NCBI GenBank assembly: GCA_946885915.1 | Contig: CAMPHF010000001.1 | Span: 310,001 to 374,000 of the forward strand | Source of the DNA: an uncultured Idiomarina sp. | GTDB taxonomy: Bacteria > Pseudomonadota > Gammaproteobacteria > Enterobacterales > Alteromonadaceae | Reading direction: 5' to 3' | DNA: 64,000 bases | Shown: piece by piece, positions 48,711 through 59,227 of the stretch | Layout of the letters: the number at the start of each line of letters is the position of its first letter | How positions within the stretch are numbered: position 1 is the stretch's first letter | Notes under the pieces: generated by a model | Seen by the model: the letters and a program-made list of their open reading frames with translations, nothing else | Told to the model about the DNA's origin: nothing | Database searches by the model: none | Made by a program: the position numbers and the translations under genes

Positions 48711-50561
48711 TTATTCAGTAGGGCAAACATCACAAAGCAAATAAATACCATTTGGATCATTGAATTGCTCGATGATGCTAAGCTCACGCCAGACCCGAGC
48801 GGCGGTGCGCTCAACCATAGATGCTGGCTGGGTTGTGCTTGGTGCGAACAACGACAGCGACTCACCAAATAACTCGGCCATAAAGATCTCGCGCGCTGAT
48901 TTCTCTGGCTCAACCGTGGTTACTTCGTATTCTTCAAGATTGGCTAACCGCGCTGCCGCGGCGATGGCATCTTCGAAGGTACCTAGTTGGTCAACTAACC
49001 CGAATTGCTGGGCTTGAATGCCGGTCCAGACGCGTCCTTGGGCTACTTTATCTACCGCTTCAAAGCTCATCCCGCGTGCATCTGCGACCATTTGTACGAA
49101 GTCACGATAGAACTTTTCAACGCTGCTTTGCAGGAGTGCTTTTTCCCGTTCAGGTAATGCGCGGGTAATATCTAAGCGCGGATATTCAGTAGTCGCATAA
49201 CCGTCGCTATTAATACCAAGCGCAGCTAGGCTTTCTTCAACCGTGAAGAACATACCGAACACTCCAATAGAACCGGTAATGGTAGTTGGTGCGGCCCAAA
49301 TCTCATCGGCACTTGCAGCAATCCAATAGCCGCCCGAGGCCGCGACCGAACTCATCGAGGCAACCACTGGGATGCCGGCTTGTTGCAGTTGCAATACTTC
49401 CTGGCGAATAATTTCAGAGGCAAAACCACTACCACCAGGGCTGTCGATACGTAGCACAACCGCTTTGGTGTTCTCATTCAAACGCGCATCACGCAAGCGT
49501 TCAGCCGTTGAATCACCGCCGATCATGCCTGGCTTCTGGAAGCCATCAACAATCACGCCACGTGCTTGAATGACCGCAATTTGGTTCGCTGCTGGCTTTT
49601 TACCAATCACGGGTAAGGGGGCCGAGGCATCTAAATAGCGGCTAAAATTAATGCGTCGATAGCTTTCTTCTTCCTCATCATAACCAGCTAGATTAATGAG
49701 TTCGCTGCGCAGCGCCTCGCGTGTCCGTAATTCATCGACGAGGCCGGTGTTTAATGCAAATTGGGCTGAATCGCCGTTGGCAGCATCATAAAGTGCCATA
49801 AAGCGATCTGCATCACCGCTTAACAAATCTGCACTTAGTTCACGCTGTGCGCTAATGTCTGCTTTAAACTGGTTCCAAAGCTCGTCATACAGCACTTTAT
49901 TAGCTTCTTTGGCTTCGTCGGACATGTCATTGCGGGTGTATGGTTCAACCGCTGATTTGTAACTTCCAGCCTTGAATACATGGGTAGAAACTTTGAGCTT
50001 CGCCAGCATATCTTTGAAATAGAGCTGGTAGTTGCCATAGCCAGACAAATCTACGCCACCAAGTGGGTTTAAGTAGACTTTGTCAGCATGGGCTGCCAAA
50101 TAATACTGTGCTTGGGTGAAGTAATCCGCGGCGGCAATTACTGGCTTGCCAGAGGTCTTGAAATCTTCCAACGCACGGCCGACGGCTTGCAGTTTATTCA
50201 AACCACCACCGTACAGACCTTCAAGGCTCAAATAAATAGCGCCAATGTTAGTATCGGTTTTGGCCCGCTCAATCGCATCGAGTAAATCACTCAAGAGCAC
50301 TTCTGGATTCTCTGGTTGAGAACCGAAAGCTTCATTTATGGCTTGATCGATAGGATCGACATAGGTCATCTCTTCGACAATTACACCGGTCGGATTGAGG
50401 ACTAAGATAGCGTTTTCCGGAACCGTGATGGGCTCCTCTTCTTGCGATATGGATATAATCACCGCACCGAGTATGAAGAAAAACACCAGATTAATGATAA
50501 CCTTGCGGGTACCATTGATAATGCGCCAAAGTTGGCTGAAAAAACTAGATACTGCGCTCAT
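48711..50561 (-). CDS. sppA: Signal peptide peptidase SppA, 67K type
   Basis: This membrane serine protease degrades cleaved signal peptides. The 616-residue protein has one membrane helix (about residues 20-38) and the tandem peptidase layout of E. coli SppA. The Ser-Lys dyad is Lys202 in AGSYKSAVEPYTRNDMS and Ser409 in SVAASGGYWIAASADE, the second at the same position as in E. coli. It is divergent from the nitroreductase gene. Confidence 0.96.
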   Translation of the reverse strand: MSAVSSFFSQLWRIINGTRKVIINLVFFFILGAVIISISQEEEPITVPENAILVLNPTGVIVEEMTYVDPIDQAINEAFGSQPENPEVLLSDLLDAIERAKTDTNIGAIYLSLEGLYGGGLNKLQAVGRALEDFKTSGKPVIAAADYFTQAQYYLAAHADKVYLNPLGGVDLSGYGNYQLYFKDMLAKLKVSTHVFKAGSYKSAVEPYTRNDMSDEAKEANKVLYDELWNQFKADISAQRELSADLLSGDADRFMALYDAANGDSAQFALNTGLVDELRTREALRSELINLAGYDEEEESYRRINFSRYLDASAPLPVIGKKPAANQIAVIQARGVIVDGFQKPGMIGGDSTAERLRDARLNENTKAVVLRIDSPGGSGFASEIIRQEVLQLQQAGIPVVASMSSVAASGGYWIAASADEIWAAPTTITGSIGVFGMFFTVEESLAALGINSDGYATTEYPRLDITRALPEREKALLQSSVEKFYRDFVQMVADARGMSFEAVDKVAQGRVWTGIQAQQFGLVDQLGTFEDAIAAAARLANLEEYEVTTVEPEKSAREIFMAELFGESLSLFAPSTTQPASMVERTAARVWRELSIIEQFNDPNGIYLLCDVCPTE

Positions 50562-50671
50562 TACGCACCTTTATAATGATTTAGACGTGTACGCGTGACA
50601 ATATATCGAATGCTTCTAGCGCATACCACCACAACTATGTAACTAACCATGATCGAAAGGAAATAATTACT

Positions 50672-51229
50672 ATGCCAATGTCTGCACACTCGTTATTGAC
50701 CGAGCGCTCGTCGATGCCGCGCTTGGTTGAGCCGGCACCAGATGCTGCACAGTGGGCATTTATACAAGCCGCCGCCATGCGGGCGCCTGATCATATGCAA
50801 TTACAACCTTATGAATTTGTGGTTTATGAGGGGAATAAGCGACTCCAGCTTGGCCAACTGTTTGCGCAGGCTGCGCGTGAAGCGGGGCAAACTGAACTCG
50901 AAATCTCACGTTGTGAAGTATTGCCGCTACGCGCACCCACCGTTGTGGTTGCGTTGCTCAGATTCAAAAACCATGACAAAGTGCCGCGCGATGAGCAAGT
51001 GTCTACCGTAGCCTGTGCTTGCCATGGCATGTTACAAGCTGCTTTTGCAGAAGGACTTGGGGGTATTTGGCGAAGTGGTTGGTTGGTTGATGCCGCTAGT
51101 GTTCGGCAGGCATTTAACTTAGCCCCGGGGGATACCATTATCGGCTTTTTATATTTAGGTACACCGGCGTTACCAACGCCGGTGAAACCTGCCAAAGACC
51201 CACAGCTTGTATTTCGCCGCGCGGATTAG
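50672..51229 (+). CDS. ydjA: YdjA-like nitroreductase
   Basis: This 185-residue flavin-dependent oxidoreductase has the YdjA pattern [42 protein letters not shown] and [10 protein letters not shown]. The physiological substrate is unknown. E. coli also has ydjA divergent from sppA, so the neighbourhood supports the call. AAAGGA precedes the ATG. Its stop overlaps the convergent asnS stop within a hairpin. Confidence 0.9.
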   Translation: MPMSAHSLLTERSSMPRLVEPAPDAAQWAFIQAAAMRAPDHMQLQPYEFVVYEGNKRLQLGQLFAQAAREAGQTELEISRCEVLPLRAPTVVVALLRFKNHDKVPRDEQVSTVACACHGMLQAAFAEGLGGIWRSGWLVDAASVRQAFNLAPGDTIIGFLYLGTPALPTPVKPAKDPQLVFRRAD

Positions 51230-51243
51230 AAATCCGCGCTTTT
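51219..51243 (+). terminator. Terminator hairpin built from the two overlapping gene ends
   Basis: GCGCGGATT pairs perfectly with AATCCGCGC around the loop AGA, followed by TTTT. The stem includes the last codons and stops of both ydjA and asnS. The T-run serves the rightward transcript; on the other strand no U-run follows, so leftward termination is not expected. Confidence 0.6.
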
Positions 51244-52626
51244 AGGCGCCCGAGGGAAGGGGATCACGTCACGAATATTGGTCATCCCGGTGACATAGGT
51301 CACGAGCCGTTCGAAGCCCAACCCAAAGCCCGCATGTGGTACTGTGCCATAGCGGCGTAGATCTCGGTACCAACTGTATTCTTCCTTCGGCAATTGCATT
51401 TCATCAAGGCGTTTGTCGAGCATGTCTAAACGCTCTTCACGCGCGCTCCCACCAATGATTTCACCAATTCCCGGTGCTAACACGTCCATGGCTGCGACGG
51501 TTTTACCATCATCGTTTTGGCGCATGTAAAAAGCTTTGATATCGCGTGGATAGTTTTTCAAGATAATCGGTGCGCCAACATGCTCTTCGGCCAAATAACG
51601 CTCGTGTTCCGATTGCAAATCCGTACCCCATTCGACCGGGTATTCAAATTTTTTGCCACAGCTTTTCAGAATTTCCACCGCATCAGTGTAATCCATGTGG
51701 ACAAAGTCGCTGTCGATCATTTTTTCGAGGCGAGTGATAACTTCTGGATTGATCCGCTCGGCGAAGAACGCCATATCATCTGCCCGTTCTGCTAACACCG
51801 CTTTAAATGCATACTTCAACATATCTTCGGCTAAGTGCGCGATGTCGTTCAAATCAGCAAAGGCTACTTCTGGCTCTACCATCCAAAATTCGGCTAAGTG
51901 ACGACTAGTATTGGAGTTTTCAGCGCGGAACGTAGGGCCAAAGGTATAAACTTTCGACAAACTGCAGGCATAAGATTCAACGTTCAATTGGCCCGACACC
52001 GTTAAAAATGCCTCTTTACCGAAGAAGTCCTGACTATAGTCAATGTCGCCTTTATCGGTACGCGGTAGATTCATCATGTCTAAGGTGGAAATGCGGAACA
52101 TCTCGCCGGCACCCTCAGCATCGGAGGCCGTAATAATAGGGGTCGCCACCCACAAATAACCACGTTCGTGGAAAAACCGATGTAACGCTTGGGCTAGACA
52201 GTTACGAACTCGCATGACAGCACCGGTGACATTAGTCCGAGTGCGCAAATGAGCATGCTCACGTAAATATTCCATAGAGTGGCGTTTCGGTGCCATCGGG
52301 TAGGTATCAGGGTCTTCAACCCAGCCGTAAACATGTACATCGGTGGCTTGAATTTCAAAGGCTTGACCTTGACCGGCTGAGGCCGCAACTGTGCCGGTAA
52401 TCGCGACTGAACAGCCGGTGGTAAGGCGCAGCACCTCTTGCTGATAATTGGCTAGGGTATTTGGGACGACGGCTTGGATAGTGTCAAAGCACGATCCGTC
52501 ATGCACATTAATAAAGGAAATGCCCGCTTTTGAATCTCGGCGCGTACGCACCCAACCACGGACAGTTACTGTTTCGCCGACAGCGGTTTTACCCGCTAGC
52601 ACGTCCACTACAGTCGCGACAGACAT
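51226..52626 (-). CDS. asnS: Asparaginyl-tRNA synthetase
   Basis: This class II synthetase charges tRNA-Asn. From the ATG at 52626 it has 466 residues, the same as E. coli AsnS, with GGAG nine bases upstream; a start at 52656 adds ten residues without support. The anticodon-binding OB fold ([12 protein letters not shown]), motif 2 ([26 protein letters not shown], in part) and motif 3 ([15 protein letters not shown]) are clear. Confidence 0.97.
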   Translation of the reverse strand: MSVATVVDVLAGKTAVGETVTVRGWVRTRRDSKAGISFINVHDGSCFDTIQAVVPNTLANYQQEVLRLTTGCSVAITGTVAASAGQGQAFEIQATDVHVYGWVEDPDTYPMAPKRHSMEYLREHAHLRTRTNVTGAVMRVRNCLAQALHRFFHERGYLWVATPIITASDAEGAGEMFRISTLDMMNLPRTDKGDIDYSQDFFGKEAFLTVSGQLNVESYACSLSKVYTFGPTFRAENSNTSRHLAEFWMVEPEVAFADLNDIAHLAEDMLKYAFKAVLAERADDMAFFAERINPEVITRLEKMIDSDFVHMDYTDAVEILKSCGKKFEYPVEWGTDLQSEHERYLAEEHVGAPIILKNYPRDIKAFYMRQNDDGKTVAAMDVLAPGIGEIIGGSAREERLDMLDKRLDEMQLPKEEYSWYRDLRRYGTVPHAGFGLGFERLVTYVTGMTNIRDVIPFPRAPKSADF

Positions 52627-52695
52627 CAATGAAAACTCCAGCTCAATTATTGCCAATAAGGGAAAACGCTTATGTTACCTTGCTAAGCGCATTTC

Positions 52696-54027
52696 TCAAG
52701 CAGATTTAACGTAGTCGTGCATGGCTTTTGTGAGCTGAGTGAGTTGCGCTGAACTAATGATAAACGGCGGCATCGCATAAAGTAGCTTGCCAAATGGTCG
52801 CAACCAGACCCCAGCCGCAATAAATTGGCGCTGCGCAGCGGCTACATCTATTGGCGCCCGCATCTCAATGACGCCTATTGCACCAAACACCCGGACATCA
52901 GCCACTGATTCATACTCTATTAATGCGGTTAGTTGCTCCTGCAATTGGGCTTCAATCGCCTGAACTCGTTGTTGCCAGGGGCTTTCAATCAATTCGTCGA
53001 GACTGGCAGCTGCGACCGCACAAGCAAGAGGATTGGCCATAAAAGTTGGACCATGCATAAAGGCGCCGCCATAAGGGCCGGCGCTAATGGTGTCGGCAAC
53101 ATGGCTCTGAGTGAGTACCGCAGCGAGCGATAGATACCCGCCAGTCAGTGCTTTCCCAACGCACATAATATCGGGAATGACTTGCGCATGCTCGCACGCA
53201 AACATCCGCCCGGTACGCCCGAATCCGGTTGCAATCTCATCCAATATGAGTAACAGGTTAAATTCATCACAAACTTGTCGGGCGTGGCGTAAATAGTCGG
53301 GATGATAAAAACGCATCCCGCCGGCACCTTGCACAATAGGCTCTAAGATGAGCGCCGCCAGTTCATGCTGATGCGCTGCAATTAACTCGGTGAGCGCCGC
53401 TTTGTCGCGCGCTAATTGCAAATCGTCTGATGCTGCAGCAGGACTTGCCAGCGGAGCCGGTGCAAAGAGTTGCTCTGCCAGTGCGCCCCGAAATAAATGA
53501 TGCATACCGTTGACTGGGTCACACACCGACATTGCGGCAAAGGTATCACCGTGATAGCCACCGCGAATGGTCGCCATTTTGCACTTTTGTGGTGCATTAC
53601 GGCTAAACCAATATTGCACCGCCATTTTTAACGCCACTTCAACACTCACGGAGCCCGAATCGGCGAAAAACACTTTATCAAGCCCGTTGGGCGCAAGTGC
53701 TGTTAAGCGTTCACCAAGCGCCACCGCCGGCCGATGAGTTAGTCCGCCGAACATGACATGACTCATGGCTTGTAGTTGCTGTTGTGCAGCGGCGTTCAAA
53801 CGTGGGTGATTGTAGCCATGAATGGCGGCCCACCAAGACGACATACCATCTATCACGGCGGTTGGCTCAGTCCCAGCATCGGTTGGCGATTGCAAGAACA
53901 GTTCACAACCTGCTGCACCTTGCACAATATAGGTTGGTAGCGGCGCGTTTAAAGAAGTGTAGGGGTGCCATAAATGATCGCGATCGAACTGGTGTTCAGC
54001 AGCAGTTAACGGCGCTAATAATTGCAT
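52696..54027 (-). CDS. bioA: Adenosylmethionine-8-amino-7-oxononanoate aminotransferase
   Basis: BioA converts KAPA to DAPA in biotin synthesis using S-adenosylmethionine as amino donor. The 443-residue enzyme has HLWHPYTSL near the start, [16 protein letters not shown], the [12 protein letters not shown] segment, and the cofactor lysine at about 292 in [16 protein letters not shown]. The ATG at 54027 follows AAGG by about nine bases, while one at 54054 has no binding site. It is divergent from bioB. Confidence 0.95.
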   Translation of the reverse strand: MQLLAPLTAAEHQFDRDHLWHPYTSLNAPLPTYIVQGAAGCELFLQSPTDAGTEPTAVIDGMSSWWAAIHGYNHPRLNAAAQQQLQAMSHVMFGGLTHRPAVALGERLTALAPNGLDKVFFADSGSVSVEVALKMAVQYWFSRNAPQKCKMATIRGGYHGDTFAAMSVCDPVNGMHHLFRGALAEQLFAPAPLASPAAASDDLQLARDKAALTELIAAHQHELAALILEPIVQGAGGMRFYHPDYLRHARQVCDEFNLLLILDEIATGFGRTGRMFACEHAQVIPDIMCVGKALTGGYLSLAAVLTQSHVADTISAGPYGGAFMHGPTFMANPLACAVAAASLDELIESPWQQRVQAIEAQLQEQLTALIEYESVADVRVFGAIGVIEMRAPIDVAAAQRQFIAAGVWLRPFGKLLYAMPPFIISSAQLTQLTKAMHDYVKSA

Positions 54028-54105
54028 GAGTGAAGACCTTCGCTTGTGGGCCATAGTAAAAGAATGAAGATTCGAACTATGACGATTAAAACGTGTTGGT
54101 TAAAA

Positions 54106-54135
54106 AGTGTACCGCTGTAATCTTTTGGTATTCAA
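54106..54135 (-). promoter_or_regulatory. Probable bioA promoter
   Basis: Reading leftwards, TTGAAT (54135-54130) and TACACT (54111-54106) are 18 bases apart and match five and four of six consensus positions. It faces away from the bioB promoter, whose -35 lies only five bases to the right. Confidence 0.5.
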
Positions 54136-54140
54136 ATAAG

Positions 54141-54168
54141 TTGACAGTGTGCGCACCAAGGTTATCCT
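54141..54168 (+). promoter_or_regulatory. Probable bioB promoter
   Basis: A perfect TTGACA at 54141-54146 and TATCCT at 54163-54168 are 16 bases apart. The promoter is bracketed by the inverted repeat GTTGAC (54140-54145) and GTCAAC (54170-54175). The bioB ATG lies about 33 bases beyond the repeat. I did not find a convincing copy of the gammaproteobacterial BirA operator TTGTAAACC-N-GGTTTACAA. Confidence 0.55.
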
Positions 54169-54207
54169 AGTCAACACTTAAAACGATGCAAAGATAAGGA
54201 TACCAAC

Positions 54208-55266
54208 ATGGCGGTGGAAATGAATTCGGCGGCGGTTGTGCGTAATGATTGGACACTAGCTGAAGTCGAAACCTTGTTAAACTTACCCTTTAACGATTTG
54301 ATCTTCCGTGCGCAACAGGTGCATCGTCAATATTTCAACCCGAATCAGGTACAAGTGAGTACCTTGCTCTCGATCAAAACTGGGGCTTGTCCAGAAGATT
54401 GCAAATACTGTCCGCAAAGCGCGCATTATCACACCGGCTTAGATCGTGAACGGTTAATGGCAGTCGAAAAAGTGTTAACGGAAGCAGAGCAGGCCAAAGC
54501 TATTGGCGCTTCACGGTTTTGTATGGGCGCCGCTTGGCGTAACCCCAAAGATCGCGACATGCCTTATCTGATCGACATGATCAAAGGGGTCAAAGCGCTG
54601 GGACTCGAAACCTGTATGACGTTAGGTATGCTCAGTGCGCCACAGGCTAAAATGCTACAGCAAGCCGGCTTAGATTATTACAACCATAACCTTGATACCT
54701 CGCCAGAATTCTATGGCGAAATCATCAGTACACGTACCTATCAGGATCGTTTGACGACTTTGTCACATGTACGGGATGCCGGTATGAAAGTGTGTGCGGG
54801 TGGTATTGTTGGGATGGGTGAGGGTGAGCAAGATCGTGCAGGCCTGCTCATGCAATTAGCCAATTTACCTAAACATCCGGAAAGTGTGCCAATCAATATG
54901 TTGGTGAAAGTGGCAGGTACGCCCTTTGCCGATTTGGCAGACTTAGATCCGTTTACCTTTGTGCGCACGGTTGCGGTAGCGCGTATTCTGATGCCAGGTT
55001 CACACGTGCGGCTGTCGGCAGGGCGCGAATCAATGAGTGATGAAATGCAAGCGCTGTGCTTTTTAGCTGGCGCGAATTCCATTTTTTATGGCGAACGCTT
55101 ACTGACCACCGCGAATCCTGGTGCCGATCATGATTTGAAACTGTTTGAGCGACTCGGTATTGAGCCTGAACCACGTGAGGATTATGCCGATGAAGTTCAT
55201 ACTGCAGTGATTGAAGATGCGCTGGCAGAACAGCGTGAACCGGCAATGTATTACGAAGTTCGTTAG
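54208..55266 (+). CDS. bioB: Biotin synthase
   Basis: This radical S-adenosylmethionine enzyme inserts sulfur into dethiobiotin. The 352-residue protein has the radical cluster ligands Cys61, Cys65 and Cys68 in [12 protein letters not shown], then [12 protein letters not shown], and LSAGRESM for the second cluster. It is the first gene of the rightward bio operon, preceded by ATAAGGAT. Confidence 0.97.
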   Translation: MAVEMNSAAVVRNDWTLAEVETLLNLPFNDLIFRAQQVHRQYFNPNQVQVSTLLSIKTGACPEDCKYCPQSAHYHTGLDRERLMAVEKVLTEAEQAKAIGASRFCMGAAWRNPKDRDMPYLIDMIKGVKALGLETCMTLGMLSAPQAKMLQQAGLDYYNHNLDTSPEFYGEIISTRTYQDRLTTLSHVRDAGMKVCAGGIVGMGEGEQDRAGLLMQLANLPKHPESVPINMLVKVAGTPFADLADLDPFTFVRTVAVARILMPGSHVRLSAGRESMSDEMQALCFLAGANSIFYGERLLTTANPGADHDLKLFERLGIEPEPREDYADEVHTAVIEDALAEQREPAMYYEVR

Positions 55267-55296
55267 CGGGAGATTGCTGGTGCGAAGGAGCTATCA

Positions 55297-56523
55297 ATGA
55301 CCTTGAAGTGGCCAGCAGCGGCAGCATCACGGCATCGCACACGGCGACTCGTTACGCCGCTCTCTGCCCGTGAAGTAGAGGTAGGCGGCCGCCGCTATCT
55401 GAACTTTGCCAGTAATAATTACTTAGGGATTGCACAACACCCCGAGGTGATACGCGCTTATGCGGAAGCGTTACAAAGCACTGGCGCCAGTAGCAGCAGT
55501 GCGGCATTGATCACCGGCTTCCAACCAGCCCATGATTATTTAACTCGGCAGCTTTGTGAGTGGTGGCAGCGCGAGGATTTACTCCTATTCAATACCGGCT
55601 TCGCGGCTAACAGCGGGGTATTACGGACGCTGGCGCCACATTACGCCAGGATCTGGCTTGACCGCTTGGCGCATGCATCACTTCTAGATGGCGTACAAAC
55701 CCAGCAAGCCGGCAACTTAAGCGGGCGTTGGCGCCGGTTTGCACATAACAATCTTGAGCAGCTAGCGGGTTTAGTGCAATCAGCAGCAGCCCAGGCTGCG
55801 TCTACCACGACGCCTCAACATCAATTAGTGATTACCGAAAGCATTTTTAGTATGGACGGTGATGAGGCGCCGCTAAGTTCGCTGGTGGCACTGTTAGCCA
55901 ATCCAGCAAATGCGCATGCTGAGGTTGATTTGTGGGTGGATGATGCCCACGGCGTTGGAGTGTATGGCGACTCTGGCGCCGGTTGCGGGGGCAGCTATAG
56001 CCAAGCTCAGGTGCCTTATTTAACCGCTACTTTTGGCAAAGCACTGGGCGTTGCTGGCGCTTGTTTTAGTGCTTCAAATGATTGTATTGACTACGTCTTA
56101 AATCATGCCCGTGAGTATATTTATTCAACCGCAATGCCGGCTGCGCAAGCGGCCGCGGTGAGTCGTGCCGTCACCCTGATTCAATCCCCCTGGGGAGCCA
56201 ATCAACGTCAACGGTTGATGCAAAATATAGCGCAATTTCGGGCGCAAGCGGAACAATTACCTTGGCAGTTACTGCCGAGTTCGAGTGCGATTCAAGGCGT
56301 TCTGTGTGGCTCTGACGCTGCCGCGCTAGCATGTGCGGAGAACTTGCGAGCGCAAGGCATTTGGGCCGTAGCCATTCGATCACCAACGGTTCCCAAAGGC
56401 ACGGCACGAGTACGGCTAACCTTGAGTGCTGAACATACTGAGGCTGATTTAGATCAGCTGCAACAAGCATTACTGCGCGCGGCAGCAAACCAGCTGCCAG
56501 CGCCTGCAACCGAAGTGAGCTAA
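55297..56523 (+). CDS. bioF: 8-amino-7-oxononanoate synthase
   Basis: BioF condenses pimeloyl-ACP with alanine to KAPA. The 408-residue pyridoxal phosphate enzyme has NFASNNYLGIAQHPEV, the DDAHGVGVYG segment and the cofactor Lys248 in TATFGKALGVAG. The N-terminal 20 residues are rich in Ala and Arg. It lies 30 bases after bioB and 6 bases before bioC. Confidence 0.94.
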   Translation: MTLKWPAAAASRHRTRRLVTPLSAREVEVGGRRYLNFASNNYLGIAQHPEVIRAYAEALQSTGASSSSAALITGFQPAHDYLTRQLCEWWQREDLLLFNTGFAANSGVLRTLAPHYARIWLDRLAHASLLDGVQTQQAGNLSGRWRRFAHNNLEQLAGLVQSAAAQAASTTTPQHQLVITESIFSMDGDEAPLSSLVALLANPANAHAEVDLWVDDAHGVGVYGDSGAGCGGSYSQAQVPYLTATFGKALGVAGACFSASNDCIDYVLNHAREYIYSTAMPAAQAAAVSRAVTLIQSPWGANQRQRLMQNIAQFRAQAEQLPWQLLPSSSAIQGVLCGSDAAALACAENLRAQGIWAVAIRSPTVPKGTARVRLTLSAEHTEADLDQLQQALLRAAANQLPAPATEVS

Positions 56524-56529
56524 ACCACG

Positions 56530-57396
56530 ATGACGTCGATGCCGCACCTGCTAGTGAAATCCGATCTACCCGCGCCAGCAGCACCCAGTTCAGTTGGTGC
56601 GCATTACGATAAAACGCTGGTGGCTCGCCACTTTAATCGAGCGGCCAGCCATTATAATCAATTTAATCAGTTACAGCGCGATGTCGGCAGTTGCTTGTTA
56701 CAGCATGCGAAACCCGTCGCCAAGCAGATCCTTGATGTCGGTTGTGGACCTGCAGCGTTAACCGCAGCGCTGCTCGAACAGGTAGCATGCGAAGGTTATG
56801 TGGGCGTTGATTTAGCGCCTGAGATGGTCGCTGAAGCACAGCGCCAATATCCGCAGCTGCAATGGTTGCAAGCCGATGTTGAGGCGCTACCTTTTGCGCC
56901 CGAGCAGTTTGATTTGGTGATTGCCAATCTGGTGATCCAATGGTGCGATAGCCCAGATCTTGCGCTGCAACAATTGTGGCGGATGGTCAAGCCGGGCGGT
57001 CAATTACTGGTAAGTACAGTATTAGCGGGCAGTTTATCGCCACTTTATAACGTCTGGGAAGCGCTTGGCACCGAGCCGCGTCAGAATCAGTTTGCCAGCG
57101 CTGAGCGAGTCGCGCAGGCTTGGCAGCGTGAGCTAGCCGCCGACAAGCTGGCGACGCGTCATTTTCACGCGCAGTCGTTCAGTTATGAATATGATCAATT
57201 GCGCGATATTTTAGCGCATTTAAAAGGTATCGGTGCGAGCTACACGGCAAGAACACAGACCGCTTCACCGTTAACGAAGCACAAGCTACTGGAGGCGGAA
57301 GCCTATTATCGCGCACACTATGGTGTACAGCGGTCTGAAACCAAGCTGGTGCTGCCTTTACATTGGAATATAGGTATTGGAGTTGCGATTAAGTGA
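56530..57396 (+). CDS. bioC: Malonyl-ACP O-methyltransferase BioC
   Basis: BioC methylates malonyl-ACP to disguise it as a fatty acid primer for pimelate synthesis. The 288-residue protein has VARHFNRAASHYNQFNQLQR, the cofactor motif ILDVGCGPAALT, and SFSYEYDQLRDILAHLKGIGA near the end. Starts at 56530 and 56539 are both possible. No bioH-like esterase is in the window, so methyl removal must be done by an enzyme encoded elsewhere. It overlaps bioD by 4 bases. Confidence 0.93.
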   Translation: MTSMPHLLVKSDLPAPAAPSSVGAHYDKTLVARHFNRAASHYNQFNQLQRDVGSCLLQHAKPVAKQILDVGCGPAALTAALLEQVACEGYVGVDLAPEMVAEAQRQYPQLQWLQADVEALPFAPEQFDLVIANLVIQWCDSPDLALQQLWRMVKPGGQLLVSTVLAGSLSPLYNVWEALGTEPRQNQFASAERVAQAWQRELAADKLATRHFHAQSFSYEYDQLRDILAHLKGIGASYTARTQTASPLTKHKLLEAEAYYRAHYGVQRSETKLVLPLHWNIGIGVAIK

Positions 57397-58142
57397 AACA
57401 GGATTGCATTTTTGTAACCGGCACGAACACTGATTCGGGTAAAACTGTTGCTGCGCAGTGGCTGCTATTGGCCCTTCCTTTGGGCTTAAAAGTACAGCCG
57501 TTGAAGCCCATTGCTTCGGGGTGTGAACAGACTGCCGATGGCTTGCGTAATAGCGATGCAATGACGTTATGGCAAGCGCAACAGTGGCGTGCAGAGCAGG
57601 CCAATTTAGCATTCCCGCTTAGCTATGCGCAGGTGAATCCGCTCGCCTTCGAGCCTGCGATTGCACCGCATATTGCGGCCCAATTAGCCCAGCAACCAGT
57701 GACGGTGCCGAGCTTAGTTGCTGTGACCGAACAAGCGCGGCGGGCGGATGCTGATATGTTGCTCGTTGAAGGCGCGGGCGGTTGGCAATTACCGCTCAAC
57801 GCGGAAGAATTTATGCCAAGCTATGTTCAGCACTTGCAAGCAGGGGTCGTATTAGTGGTTGGCATGCAACTTGGTTGTTTGAACCATGCGTTACTAACCG
57901 TGCAAGCTATTGCTCAGACAGGTTGCTCGTTGGTTGGCTGGATTGCAAACCAAACTCAGCCCGAACCAATGCCTTATTACCAGGAGAATCTGGCGTTTTT
58001 ACAACAGCACATTAACGCGCCCTTGTTAGCTGAGTTACCTTTCCATGATCGAACCCAAACGCTAGCGGTCACCGCCACCCAAGCAAGGCGCACAATAAAT
58101 ACTGCGCCAGTGCTTGAATTTTTAAGTTCCAATCCTATCTAA
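57393..58142 (+). CDS. bioD: Dethiobiotin synthetase
   Basis: BioD closes the ureido ring using ATP and CO2. The 249-residue protein has the P-loop TGTNTDSGKTV (residues 9-19), LKPIASGC, and VEGAGGWQLPLN. It starts with GTG within the bioC stop (GTGA), with GGAG ten bases upstream, so translation is probably coupled. Confidence 0.95.
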   Translation: MKQDCIFVTGTNTDSGKTVAAQWLLLALPLGLKVQPLKPIASGCEQTADGLRNSDAMTLWQAQQWRAEQANLAFPLSYAQVNPLAFEPAIAPHIAAQLAQQPVTVPSLVAVTEQARRADADMLLVEGAGGWQLPLNAEEFMPSYVQHLQAGVVLVVGMQLGCLNHALLTVQAIAQTGCSLVGWIANQTQPEPMPYYQENLAFLQQHINAPLLAELPFHDRTQTLAVTATQARRTINTAPVLEFLSSNPI

Positions 58143-58189
58143 GCTAAACCGATTGTCGGTGTAGCTTCAGTAGGTATGAGGAAGTGGTC

Positions 58190-59059
58190 ATGAAACGTGT
58201 ATTGTTATTTGTCGCGACTAATTTAGCGGTGGTGCTGGTGCTCGGCGTGGTATTGAACTTGCTAATGCCGGTGCTTGGGGTCGACCCTAACGCGTACAGT
58301 GGCCTGTTGCTATTTGCCGCCGTATTTGGCTTCGGTGGTAGCTTTATTTCATTGTGGATGTCGAAGTGGATCGCCAAACGCAGTGTGAATGCGCAAGTGA
58401 TCACGCAACCACGCAATCAAACCGAACAGTGGCTAATCCAGACCGTAGCTCGGCAAGCGCAACAAGCCGGTATTCCGATGCCTGAAGTTGCCATTTATGA
58501 AGCCGCTGATCCTAACGCATTTGCAACCGGCCCCAGTAAACGTAATTCGCTGGTTGCCGTCAGTACCGGATTATTGCGGCAGATGAACGAGGCGGAAGTG
58601 GAAGCGGTGCTTGCCCACGAGGTAAGTCACATCGCCAATGGCGATATGGTGACCTTGACCTTGATCCAAGGAGTGGTAAACACTTTCGTTATATTTTTAG
58701 CGCGGGTAGTTGCCGGTGCCATTAGCGGTAACCGCAACCAACAGGGTGGTTTAGCTTACTTTGGTACGGTCATTGTGTTGGAAATTGTGTTTGGCGTGTT
58801 GGCGAGTGTCATTGTGATGTGGTTTTCGCGCCAGCGTGAATATCGTGCCGATGCCGGTGCTGCAGAACTAGCGGGTGCGCCGAAAATGATTGCGGCATTA
58901 CAACGCTTGGCGCGGGCGCAAGATACCCAATTAGATGGGCAAATGCTGGCGTTTGGTATTCACGGTAAAGCGTCGATGAGCGAATTATTCATGAGTCATC
59001 CACCACTTGCCAAGCGCATTGCCGCGCTATCGGGTAAGTCCACCTCAACTACCGCTTAA
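58190..59059 (+). CDS. htpX: Membrane protease HtpX
   Basis: HtpX is an inner-membrane zinc metalloprotease that works with FtsH on misfolded membrane proteins. The 289-residue protein has two N-terminal membrane helices, the zinc site HEVSH at 143-147, two further helices, and the downstream Glu in [14 protein letters not shown]. The ATG at 58190 follows GAGGA by seven bases; a GTG at 58184 is too close to it. It lies 47 bases after bioD. Confidence 0.95.
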   Translation: MKRVLLFVATNLAVVLVLGVVLNLLMPVLGVDPNAYSGLLLFAAVFGFGGSFISLWMSKWIAKRSVNAQVITQPRNQTEQWLIQTVARQAQQAGIPMPEVAIYEAADPNAFATGPSKRNSLVAVSTGLLRQMNEAEVEAVLAHEVSHIANGDMVTLTLIQGVVNTFVIFLARVVAGAISGNRNQQGGLAYFGTVIVLEIVFGVLASVIVMWFSRQREYRADAGAAELAGAPKMIAALQRLARAQDTQLDGQMLAFGIHGKASMSELFMSHPPLAKRIAALSGKSTSTTA

Positions 59060-59107
59060 CGAATGCTAAAAATATCGATAGTGAAGATCGGTAAAAAGCC
59101 AGTCAGA

Positions 59108-59146
59108 AACGGGTTTAGCGCATTGTAACAGGGCGTTAAACCCGTT
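59108..59146 (+). promoter_or_regulatory. Long inverted repeat ahead of the DAHP synthase gene
   Basis: AACGGGTTTA (59108-59117) pairs perfectly with TAAACCCGTT (59137-59146), and the next four bases pair too with one G-U, giving a 14-bp stem with an 11-base loop. No T-run follows on either strand, so it is not an ordinary terminator. A weak promoter, TTGTAA (59123-59128) and TAAATT (59146-59151) 17 apart, would lie within it, so it may be an operator; otherwise it could act as an RNA hairpin. Confidence 0.55.
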
Positions 59147-59227
59147 AAATTAACTACATATTCAAACCTCAGTCGCGTGTCATCGCGCATCGCTGTAGCC
59201 CACGTCCATAAGTGAAAGGAAAACCAC

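Noticed and set aside
59063..59128. 21-codon frame that could be a leader peptide for the DAHP synthase
   Set aside because: It begins four bases after the htpX stop with no binding site and contains only one aromatic residue, so it does not look like an attenuation peptide, though it ends inside the hairpin loop.
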